Below, piece by piece: positions 23,301 to 35,300 of a DNA stretch of 64,000 bases. The stretch comes from Lineus longissimus. Lineage: Eukaryota; Nemertea; Pilidiophora; Heteronemertea; Lineidae. The stretch is from contig NC_088324.1 in assembly GCF_910592395.1 (NCBI RefSeq), positions 16,146,953 to 16,210,952 of the forward strand, read 5' to 3'. Positions within the stretch are counted from its first letter, which is position 1. Every line of letters begins with the position of its first letter. The translations under genes and the position numbers were made by a program. The notes under the pieces are model-generated. The model saw only the letters and a list, made by a program, of their open reading frames with translations. It had not been told where the DNA came from and ran no database searches.

Positions 23301-26300
23301 TGAAGCTGTCTGTGATATCCATTCAGAGTCGAGATCATTGATTAGTGAGCAACCTTTGTTTCCCAGACTGCTGCACCAGAGCTGTCAACTGAGCATTGTT
23401 CCTGTCTGATTGGTATGCTAGCTGGCCAATTCTCCACTCCAGGTTCAGAAGCCGTTTGCAATAGAAGTTTAAAGTCAGACATCGATACCAACAACTTGAT
23501 CGACAGATGGAATGTTAATGTTTGGCACCTGAAGAATTGTTTTACCAGTGAAGAACTGGTTCATTTGAAGACAAACTTGAAAGCTATTCCACTGGATGCA
23601 GTCTTCATCAACTCGAAAAGGAAACCCGATGGAATTCTGATCGAATCCACCACGGAATTTCAATGACTTTCATCTAAATTCTTTATCAGATTCAGACTTT
23701 GAAGGCTTCATGGAGCTACTCTATTCTCTGTTTGTAAAACTTGTGAATTGTTTGGTTGAATCGTTGGTGCTCAGATACTTCTAGTGGAGTGCTCACTGGA
23801 ATGTTGCTTAGGCTGTGAGCCATTCGGTATTGCTACCTCGAACAGTGAAGATCAGCCTGATGTGCTCAGACTACAGACTGCCACTACTCAAATAGCGATG
23901 CTGGAGTGATCTTTGTTCTTAGTCTGACTGTTCCTTCATTCAGGGCTCAGAGAGAATAACCAAGTACTCGCACGAGCAAGGTGTTGTTCTGCTGAGAAAG
24001 CGTTATCAGAGAATCAGTCCTTTACTCTGAAGTTAAGGTATTTCCTGATTGGACCTCGAGTTTCATTACTTCTTGGACATTTCTGAGAAGCGTGCTTCCT
24101 ATAAGCTTGGTATTCCTGGGTTACTACGTCATGACCAGAAGCCATTTCTTCTGCACTATAGAGAGATTCTCGTACATTCTGTGGATACCTGTGTGAACGC
24201 ATATAAGAAGTCTTCCAAGTCTTACCTCCGAAGTATGGTACTTAGTGGCCTGTTAGCTGGCTTCATTGGTGGTTACCACTTATAATCTGGAGTCTGCATT
24301 CTTGCTGTAGATATCAGGGCTGGGAATGCTGTGATTTGATGGATGTTAAATTCTTTATTCCTATTATTTCAGGAGCAATAGTGATTTGTGAGTAAAGTTA
24401 TCTAACCAAAGAGAGAATTTGTCGTATCAGAGTGTTTGAAATCAGCTCTACCATAGCTAGTTATTTGATATTTTTGCCACACTTATTATTGGAAGTATCC
24501 GTGTTCATTATGTCCATTGTTCGTATAAGAATTATATCAATTGAATTCCTATCCTAGAGTTAGGATGCCATAGAACTAATGTGACTTTCTCACCTAAAAC
24601 AAAAGGAACATAAAAGTCACAATTTCCGTAGCAGACTAATAACTAGAGAGGAACACTGCTTATTTCTATGAACATTACGCAGTTGGATACCATTGGAAGC
24701 ACTGGCATCGCAGAGTTCATTCATTCGTTCAGATAGTAACGCTCTGGAAAATTGCATTGGATGTCAGAATTCCCATCTATGATGGCGACGGCTGATGAAC
24801 GTTGCAGTAGCGGTATGTTTCTTACTGTTCCCGCTCCTGATGGCTTTGAATCGGATGACTATCTCTCCGGGGCTTCAGACTCTGAAGGTAAGACTGTTTT
24901 CAGACTTGATTAGAGGTTTCGTTGCAACTTTTAGTGGATCCTCTCTCTGATATGATGGATTTTTCTGGACAAAATTTACTCTTACTAGGCTCTGCATGGA
25001 CCCTTATTGTGAGTTAACCTGAAATAAGCTATTTTGGTCATAAGACTAAGAGTGGATTGAGAAATGAAACACCATGTCTTTCCTGCACTGGGAGATAGCA
25101 TACATGAAGCAAAGTCTAATCCTTGGGGTGCAGATTCATTTTGAACAGACATATACTGCATGTCCCCGTACAGCGCATGGTCATTGGACCCCCAGAACTC
25201 TTCCCCTTAGATTCCCTTTACCCCGGCCCAGGCTGTGTATAGAAGGTCTCTCCCTTGTTGATTAGCTCCACCTTCATCCTGTCCGTCCGGCATACCTCTC
25301 ATAGTTTCTTACGAATCATCATTCTTGGCACATGAACCATTATTCGACATCTCCTCACTGGGGAGAAGAGCGATTTCCTACACATTTATGACTGGCCATT
25401 TGTTATCCTGAAGTCGTGGCTACAGGTCAACTGTCTACTTGTGGGTTACTAAGCCGTGGCTACAGGTCAACTGTCTACTTGTGGGTTACTAAGCCGTGGC
25501 TACAGGTCAACTGTCTACTTGTGGGTTACTGAGCCGTGGCTACAGGTCAACTGTCTACTTGTGGGTTACTAAGCCGTGGCTACAGGTCAACTGTCTACTT
25601 GTGGGTTACTAAGCCGTGGCTACAGGTCAACTGTCTACTTGTGGGTTACTGAGCCGTGGCTACAGGTCAACTGTCTACTTGTGGGTTACTGAGCCGTGGC
25701 TACAGGTCAACTGTCTACTTGTGGGTTACTAAGCCGTGGCTACAGGTCAACTGTCTACTTGTGGGTTACTGAGCCGTGGCTACAGGTCAACTGTCTACTT
25801 GTGGGTTACTGAGCCGTGGCTACAGGTCAACTGTCCACTTGTGGGTTACTAAGCCGTGGCTACAGGTCAACTGTCTACTTGTGGGTTACTGAGCCGTGGC
25901 TACTGGTCAACTGTCTACTTGTGGGTTACTGAACAACAGGAAAACCCACTTTGTTGGCTCATATCATATTTCCGCCCAGAAGATAGGGTCACAACAGTGG
26001 TATAAACAGCTGGCTCTGAAGACAGCTGTGTCTGTCTGTGATCTTGGGTGTTCATATTTCCGCCCAGAAGATAGGGTCACAACAGTGGTATAAACAGCTG
26101 GCTCTGAGGACAGCTGTGTCTGTCTGTGGTCTTGGGTGTTCTTAGAGATACAACAAGAACATGATAGCCCCTGCAGTGAAGCGTGGCCGGCAAACCCCAA
26201 TCTGAAAATACCCACGATGATTGCGGGTTGATGAATCGACAATCAAGTCCCCGCTTGTAAAGTTCACCATTCTTGCGGTAATTGTTTATTCCCAGCTTCA

Positions 26301-29300
26301 CGTAGCAGAGGAAATGATTTATCAACGACGCTGGGTGCGTATAATTCAAGCGTCATTAGGATGACAAATCGGACATGAAGATTAGCGGCATGCGAACATT
26401 GATTGCTGCACGAGCAATTAGATAACGCTACAAGTGTCAGCTTCTTGCGAGGAAAGTGCAGATTAAAGATGAAATATTCACATAGAATAAAGGGATCAAG
26501 GTATTTTAATATTCGACAACTTCACATTCTGCATGGTAGAGATGTTGGGATGGGGGGGGGGACCACATATGAATTCTAGGTGATATACTTTCTGTTAGTT
26601 GTGATAAATCAAACAAACGCACCACATTTGGAAGTCCACTCTAGTTACACTGGCTTCATACACTCATTTCTCTGATTCCAACTGATCCCCAGTATGCGGC
26701 TGTGCTGGGAATGGCTAGGGATATGGCCGTACTGGGAATAAAGTCAATGCAGCGTATTATTTGACCAGATGCTGCGTCCAGGAACCAGTGGAGTAAATAC
26801 CAGGAACAAATCAGTGATTGGCGCTGAGTCAACAGTGGCCGAATCAAGCTGGCATTATTGAACTTCTTCAGCTGTCAGTGTTAATTACGTGGAGTTGAGA
26901 AGAGGAACATGAGGCCTGTCCATTCTGATGACACATGAGTCCACAACAGATGACTGAAATTGAATGGCTACAGTTGAATGAGGAGTGGATGTGCAGCAGG
27001 CCATGTCATTGTGACCTCGCTGGGCTCAGTCTTCATCCTGCTCCATCCCAGCTCTCCTGTTGTTGGTGCCAACTTGCCGCTCTTCCTCTACTCATGTCAT
27101 TGTGACCTCGCTGGGATCAGTCTTCATCCTGCTCCATCCCAGCTCTCCTGTTGTTGGTGCCAACTTGCTGCTCTTCCTCTACTCATGTCATTGTGACCTC
27201 GCTGGGCTCAGTCTTCATCCTGCTCCATCCCAGCTCTCCTGTTGTTGGTGCCAACTTGCCGCTCTTCCTCTACTCATGTCATTGTGACCTCGCTGGGCTC
27301 AGTCTTCATCCTGCTCCATCCCAGCTCTCCTGTTGTTGGTGCCAACTTGCTGCTCTTCCTCTACTCATGTCATTGTGACCTCGCTGGGCTCAGTCTTCAT
27401 CCTGCTCCATCCCAGCTCTCCTGTTGTTGGTGCCAACTTGCCGCTCTTCCTCTACTCATGTCATTGTGACCTCGCTGGGCTCAGTCTTCATCCTGCTCCA
27501 TCCCAGCTCTCCTGTTGTTGGTGCCAACTTGCCGCTCTTCCTCTACTCATGTCATTGTGACCTCGCTGGGCTCAGTCTTCATCCTGCTCCATCCCAGCTC
27601 TCCTGTTGTTGGTGCCAACTTGCCGCTCTTCCTCTACTCATGTCATTGTGACCTCGCTGGGCTCAGTCTTCATCCTGCTCCATCCCAGCTCTCTTGTTGT
27701 TGGTGCCAACTTGCCGCTCTTCCTCTACTCATGTCATTGTGACCTCGCTGGGCTCAGTCTTCATCCTGCTCCATCCCAGCTCTCCTGTTATTGGTGCCAA
27801 CTTGCCGCTCTTCCTCTACTCATGTCATTGTGACCTCGCTGGGCTCAGTCTTCATCCTGCTCCATCCCAGCTCTCTTGTTGTTGGTGCCAACTTGCCGCT
27901 CTTCCTCTACTCATGTCATTGTGACCTCGCTGGGCTCAGTCTTCATCCTGCTCCATCCCAGCTCTCCTGTTGTTGGTGCCAACTTGCCGCTCTTCCTCTA
28001 CTCATGTCATTGTGACCTCGCTGGGCTCAGTCTTCATCCTGCTCCATCCCAGCTCTCCTGTTATTGGTGCCAACTTGCCGCTCTTCCTCTACTCATGTCA
28101 TTGTGACCTCGCTGGGCTCAGTCTTCATCCTGCTCCATCCCAGCTCTCTTGTTGTTGGTGCCAACTTGCCGCTCTTCCTCTACTCATGTCATTGTGACCT
28201 CGCTGGGCTCAGTCTTCATCCTGCTCCATCCCAGCTCTCCTGTTGTTGGTGCCAACTTGCTGCTCTTCCTCTACTCATGTCATTGTGACCTCGCTGGGCT
28301 CAGTCTTCATCCTGCTCCATCCCAGCTCTCTTGTTGTTGGTGCCAACTTGCCGCTCTTCCTCTACTCATGTCATTGTGACCTCGCTGGGCTCAGTCTTCA
28401 TCCTGCTCCATCCCAGCTCTCATGTTGTTGGTGCCAACTTGCCGCTCTTCCTCTACTCGAAGCACAGAATCCCTGGATCATCTGGCCATCATCATAAACC
28501 ATGCCAGCTTGTTAACCAAGTTCTAAAATAAACCATGAACTAAAGTCTGACTCCCTCGGTGGTAAAGACGTTGAACCATGCGAGGTTGACAATCAATCAA
28601 TACAGAGCAACACACTGCTCCTAGAATCGTGAATCACTCCAGTCATCATCCTCTTGAGGATTTGTCGAGTGCCTCGCGTGAATCATGAGCCGACGAATCC
28701 CGATAATTGTACCGTGAGAAGAGCAAATCCTCCAGTGTGTATATTTGAGGATTCGCTGAGTTTCTCATGCCGTCTTCATCTTGTGGAGCATTCAGTGACA
28801 GCACTCCCAGTAGTCTATAACATGGTGCACAGGTTTCTGACAGCGCAAACAGTCTTCTTGTATTGTTGAATTAAAAGTTAGAGTATGCTTTGCTGATCCC
28901 TGGCTGGTGCCTGTACTGCCTCTTGGTTTCTCTCTTATAGTAATAGTGTTATCATATTGTCTTGAACTGAGGTTCACTATACCTAGTGCCTTGGTCAGGG
29001 CAAGCAAAGGACCCCACCCATTGAGGAACATGAGTGCTTGCGATTGACTCTACTTCTAGTCTCTGGACTGGGGCCGATGTTGAAGTTGAGGTCACTAGGG
29101 CAATAACCTCGACCGGCACGTAAAGGTATAGGTCCAAAACCACTTATCATGCTTTGGAAGAGGAACACTGCCCAGAGAATAACTCCACCAAGTCGAGAGC
29201 CAATGCCAAAGAAGTAGATGAATCAGAATGAAGTTACTCTTGGGTCATTAATGAAAGGTCTTGCTGTATGATATCTGAGACAGTCATTAGAGTTTCGTTG

Positions 29301-32300
29301 CGAGGAATAGGTTGAAGCTGGCATCAGCACTGAGAGGTATTGGGAGGTGATCTCTTTGGATGAAGGTGAGTCACAGCAAACATCTTGATACGCTGTGGTG
29401 AAAATAAACGAAAGGCATCACATTTATTGAGTCCTCATCAGGTGAACTGTGGCAAACCCGCCGCCGCCATAGAAATATGTGAAAATGAAGAACTCTCGCC
29501 TTGGCATAACTGGTGAAAATCATGCAAATGACTAATGAAGCTTTTCTGTGATATATGTGCAATATCCATCACTGACGGATATGTGAGATGAGAAAAACTC
29601 CTTCTCATCTCCTAAATGTCAACTATTTTGCCCATTGATTTGAGACGATGTGTCTAATCTATTTGTGGGGAACCTGATCAGGAGAAGGTCATGTCACCAA
29701 TCAAGGCAAACCTGTCCCCACGGGAAACACTAAATGATGGATCACGATGAAAACATGACTGAATGGCAGCGATAGGCGGATTGGCGGCGACTTTATTAGG
29801 CAGCAACTGAGATATTTGTTCCTGGCTAATTCAGCCCATAAAGGCTGAGGTATAGGTGCATAAGAGGATAATGGATTGTCTGACAGTAAGAGGATGAGTT
29901 TTGTTTTCATATTGCTGGAGGGAATTGACTGAGACAGATTGCGGGTTTGATGGTTAGGATCACAGGTCTTGGTATTGGACTCTTAGTCTTGGGTCACGGG
30001 TTCCAGAGTGAGTCTGGTCACTCTTTGTCTCGTCAGCAAGCTCCAGTTGGCTATGGAACAAATAACAGTAAACCATGGTGAAAATGAGAGTCACTGAGTT
30101 TCTCCATGAATGGAAACACCAAGTCTCAGGAGAGTGAGCAATGAGAAGGTTGTTGCTCTTCTTTAAGTGTTTTCCGGTGGTCTCTTGTATAAGTAATCTC
30201 TCCTTCACACAATGAGGTGTGATATTGAGGGGGCACAAGTTTTGATCTGAGGTGTGGGTGATGAACTGTTGTGATTCTTCGATGTTATGCAACAAAACAC
30301 CTGCCCACATGATGTAAGTGGCTTGTTTTTGCAAAAAGTTGAATATATTTCACATGAAGACACCGAATATCGAATCAGTTCTAAGCTAAAGGAAAAGGAG
30401 CTGTGAAGCATCAGACATTTGTTACGACAACTGACGAGAAAGACTCTCTGAGGGAAAGAGTTTATGATAGCACTTGTGTACACTGCAGTAAAGTAACGCG
30501 AACGAGGAGTATGTCGTCCAGAAGTAAGTTTTAACTTCAAATTACACATTTTCAAGATTAAAGTATGCAGCCAGGTTTGTAAACGCAGGCAAAATCTCTG
30601 GATGTCTTTTGCCCATCAGTCTGGCAAGATATCCATGGGGTATCGCCGGCCTTTGCTTGTGTGCATGCCTGATGTTGAGCCAGTGTTTAGGAGAGTTGTG
30701 GCAGTGAGCTGTATGAATGGAGTCTGACGAAGAGATCCAGCGTACACACTCATAATATACGTGGGTCTACATTGAGAGTAACATCTAGACTTGGCTCTAG
30801 TCCTAAAACATCTCGGGAGCGTCTCACATGCTCTTCATATTCTGAGATCCGAAACTGAACAAACTTTCACTCAGCATCAGGCTACTTACTATGGCTTGGA
30901 TGGGGCCAGACCTTTTGAATTCTAGAAGTAAGGCTCCTTGGAGAAGCTTTCAGCCTACGGCTTCTGACTGTGGGACCAGGCCAGTCTTTGGAGAAGCTTT
31001 CAGCCTACGGCTTCTGACTGTGGGACCAGGCCAGTCTTTGGATAAGCTTTCAGCCTACGGCTTCTGACTGTGGGACCAGGCCAGTCTTTGGAGAAGCTTT
31101 CAGCCTACGGCTTCTGACTGTGGGACCAGGCCAGTCTTTGGAGAAGCTTTCAGCCTACGGCTTCTGACTGTGGGACCAGGCCAGTCTTTGGATAAGCTTT
31201 CAGCCTACGGCTTCTGACTGTTATACCAGGCCAGTCTTTGGAGAAGCTTTCAGCCTACGGCTTCTGACTGTGGGACCAGGCCAGTCTTTGGAGAAGCTTT
31301 CAGCCTACGGCTTCTGACTGTGGGACCAGGCCAGTCTTTGGAGAAGCTTTCAGCCTACGGCTTCTGACTGTGGGACCAGGCCAGTCTTTGGAGAAGCTTT
31401 CAGCCTACGCTTCTGACTGTGGGACCAGGCCAGTCTTTGGAGAAGCTTTCAGCCTACGCTTCTGACTGTGGGACCAGGCCAGTCTTTGGAGAAGCTTTCA
31501 GCCTTTGGCTTTTTACTATGTGGCCAGGCTTATTCTGTAATGAAGGCTCCTCGTGTCTACAACACCTCCTGGATCTTCAACCAGTAGTGGCATCTGCAGG
31601 AAGAGTGCATTTGTTTTATACAATATTTCTTGGCAATCAGAATATCAACAAAAATGCATCAACATACACGCTATTGCTTGGCTTTGCATAAGTTGCTCAT
31701 CAGTCATAGTGGGTAAGGACTCCTGATCCTCCGATTGTATGATCTGGCTGTGGTCATGGATAACATGCCCAATCAATGGATCGACCGATAAACTATCTCA
31801 CAGTCAAGTGAGTGAACATGGTGTGTGAGTGAATTTTTCCAATTGAAAAATATTGCCAGTGTTGGTTTAGTGGTGGGTTACAATAGACGTAAGAGAAGTT
31901 TAGCTTGGAGGAGAAGTTGATTTATCAACCCGGGCTGGAGACTAAAGGTCTAAAATGTTAGACGATCATGGGCTTTGTATCCACCCGTGGAGAATTTTGG
32001 GATATCGGCGGGTATGTCTATTGTACCAAGCCCAAATTGTATAAATTGCTTTGGAAAAAGCAGTACTTTCGCTGTGAAGGTTGCTTCTTTGACATTCTGG
32101 AGAATTGAGCAAGACTGATGACTCCCTCGAGGTTTGTGTAGCTTCTTCTCAGTTGCTGTGAGCAAAAAGCTTTGCCAGCATGAAAGGTTAGTATGGTTTG
32201 CAGATTGAACAGCAGCAGTATATCCTGTCTAGCTCTGAGGCAAAAGCAATCCGTTTAATATAAATGATGATGTTGTTTAGAATACTGAGCTGGATTAATG

Positions 32301-35300
32301 TATCCATAGGATGTGTTGCCTTCCAGGTTCTGCTGTATATAAAGTCAGCTCAGTCAAAAGGAGTCCATTCAATCTTTAGGTTTCTTACTTGACATTCCTT
32401 AGATTGCTAGAGAAGACAGAGGATTCCCTCTGGGCCGGTGCCATTCTTGCTGATGTGGCAGTGAAGAGGTTACTCTAAAGCCCCTCATTGACATCTGTTC
32501 ACTTCCACAGGAGTTTGGTTTAACGATGTAAGAGTCTATCCCCAACACAAAGTGACTCCTCTCTTGTAGTTGGCAGCCATCAGAAGAAAAGTGGAGACTC
32601 CAACGATGTATGAAAGTCAAACTCATGTGGCTATAATAGCTTGCAATAACTCGGATGTCGGTGATATATGGCACTGAAATTACTCTCCTGTTTAGCCGAA
32701 TGGCCATATATAAAATAGATAGTAGCTGAGGCCATTTTGCTGACGTTTCTCCTCTCATCAGTCTTCGATAACGATTGATATCCGAGGCGGAAGAACGCTG
32801 ACTCTATCATAATGAATATGGGGACTGGTCACCTTGGTTGTACTTGTAGGCTGTTCATGACTTCTCCCAATCATTCAGAGTCCAGTGCTTGTTGGGATTC
32901 AGCAATCAACGCTTCAGACTGCGACAGTTATTGTTGGCAATTATGTCAGGATAATTTCGACTTTGATGATAAATCATAGAAGCCTTTTGTATTCCATTCA
33001 GCAATGGTTGGATACAAAACCACGTCACTAGCCGACCTATTTTCAGCTTGATAGAACAATCGGTTGAATGCCTAGGTTCCATTTGTTGTTTGAAAGCTCA
33101 GCTAATCTTCATGAATATTCACCAGACACCGAGACTGATGTCACAACTACTCTGTGTCACCAGGTTAATGTTTTCCGCTTGTTGTTAAAAATGGAGCTGG
33201 AACTGTCGGCAATGATGTTAGTTCAGAATATCTAATATTCATCATTTTGTAATATTCATGGAGCATGGATATAGAATCTCGAGGGAGTTGAGTCAGACTG
33301 GTAGCGAATGGGATTTCCAACCGATTATCTATGGTGGTATTGATGATATCATCCACATCACTTATTTTGTTGCTACTACAATAACAGAGGCCACAGTATC
33401 ATCGGCACGTCATCATTTAGCGATTGTGGGTATGAGGCAGGAAGAGTAATAATCCAGTAACAATTACAATGTGATAAATGTTATAATTATGCCACCTTTG
33501 ATCCGACTGTTTGGACGAATAAGATGTCGCATTGTGAGTCAGTTTGGGCTGCCAGGAGATCATGTTTGGTGGGTCTGGGAAAGTCACAGAGAACTATGAT
33601 TGAAGTGATTGAAATATGTCAGTATACTGTCTAGGCTAGCATGAAGGGTTAAGTCTGGTAATGATCTTTGATTTAATGAATGCATACCAGAGAATTATTC
33701 ATGAAGTCCCAGTAGTACATACCCATAAATACATGCATAATGTATGTGTGGTTGTTGTGTCTGGGTATATGCAACAGAGGGAAACTCGGGTACATGTAAT
33801 ACCAGCATTTCCTGAATAGAAGGAAATCAGGAGCCTTTTGGTCCCCAATGAATAGGCAGGCATACTCTGCCCCTGGTCCCCAATGAATAGGGAGGCATAC
33901 TCTGCCCCTGGTCCCCAATGAATAGGGAGGCATACTCTGCCCCTGGTCCCCAATGAATAGGCAGGCATACTCTGCCCCTGGTCCCCAATGAATGGGCAGG
34001 CATACTCTGCCCCTGGTCCCCAATGAATAGGCAGGCATACTCTGCCCCTGGTCCCCAATGAATAGGCAGGCATACTCTGCCGCTGGTCCCCAATGAATAG
34101 GCAGGCATACTCTGCCCCTGGTCCCCAATGAATAGGCAGGCATACTCTGCCCCTGGTCTCCAATGAATAGGCAAGCATACTCTGCCCCTGGTCCCCAATG
34201 AATAGTCAGGCATACTCTGCCCCTGGTCCCCAATGAATAGGCAGGCATACTCTGCCCCTGGTCCCCAATAAATAGGCAGGCATACTCTGCCCCTGGTCCC
34301 CAATGAATAGGCAGGCATACTCTGCCCCTGTCCACAATGAATAGGCAGACATACTCTGCCCCTGGTCCCCAATGAATAGGCAGACATACTCTGCTCCTGG
34401 TCCCCAATGAATAGGCAGACATACTCTGCCCCTGGTCCCCAATGAATAGGCAGGCATACTCTGCCCCTGGTCCCCAATGAATAGGCAGACATACTCTGCC
34501 CCTGGTCCCCAATGAATAGGCAGACATACTCTGCCCCTGGTCCCCAATGAATAGGCAGGCATACTCTGCCCCTGGTCCCCAATGAATAGGCAGGCATACT
34601 CTGCCCCTGGTCCCCAATGAATAGGCAGGCATACTCTGCCCCTGGAGAGAGTGCCATCTTCTGTTAGTTTGTATGCAACTCTTATACTATGAAGTGTACG
34701 TTGGCTTTGAGCTTGAATGTTATAGGTAGAACTGCTTCCAACCACACTGGCATATAACTTACAGAAAGCAAAGGGTTAAATTCAATCCAGGTGAATCACC
34801 TGCATCCTAAGTTGCAGATCTTGGGCACCTGTAGGATCATCAGCAGAATCGGGGCACACCATCCCCTACAACAACTTCATTGGCAGATTAATCAAGAATG
34901 ATATATATATACTTGTGTTATAAAGTAACTGCGACACATCCTCCCTTACAATTGTTGCTAATACTCCACCAGTAATAAGTACTGTGCAGTATGATCACAA
35001 GTACTTAAAAGAATGTCAAGAATGTGAACGACCACCACTTGATGTCCCCTCAACACTTTAGATGACATCTATTTACTGCGCTCAAATCGTATATTTACAC
35101 ATGTTGGAATAAATGTGGTTGCATTGTTGCAGCTGGTAAGTTAAGATAGACAAGTCATCTTCAATAAAGGATTCAAGTTGACAAATAGAATGATGGCCAT
35201 ATATGGACAGCTCATCTGTTGTCTAAACGAGTCTATCTGATGAGTTACTACAGTTATTATGGCCATTGGAAATTCTGATTACAAACTGATTAGGATGTGA

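Noticed and set aside
23415-24285. Two plus-strand frames (83 and 78 residues) that look somewhat protein-like
   Set aside because: No recognisable family and no convincing splice structure linking them to RAPGEF1. Left as intron sequence.
25412-25931. Regular direct repeats that might look like a CRISPR array
   Set aside because: The units are contiguous and identical throughout, with no unique spacers, and the setting is an animal intron.
26978-28531. A ladder of overlapping 75-residue frames starting MLVPTCRSSSTHVIV
   Set aside because: They are one short frame restarted in each 91-bp repeat unit. There is no splice context, and identity follows the DNA repeat, not a protein.
29940-30010. 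A possible tRNA-like stretch
   Set aside because: Only a loose resemblance to an A box, and the would-be B box (GGTTCCAGAG) departs from consensus.
33673-34745. Minus-strand frames of 319, 276, 179 and 159 residues
   Set aside because: They run through the 35-bp minisatellite, whose minus strand lacks stops in all frames. The length not divisible by three rotates one peptide through all frames.
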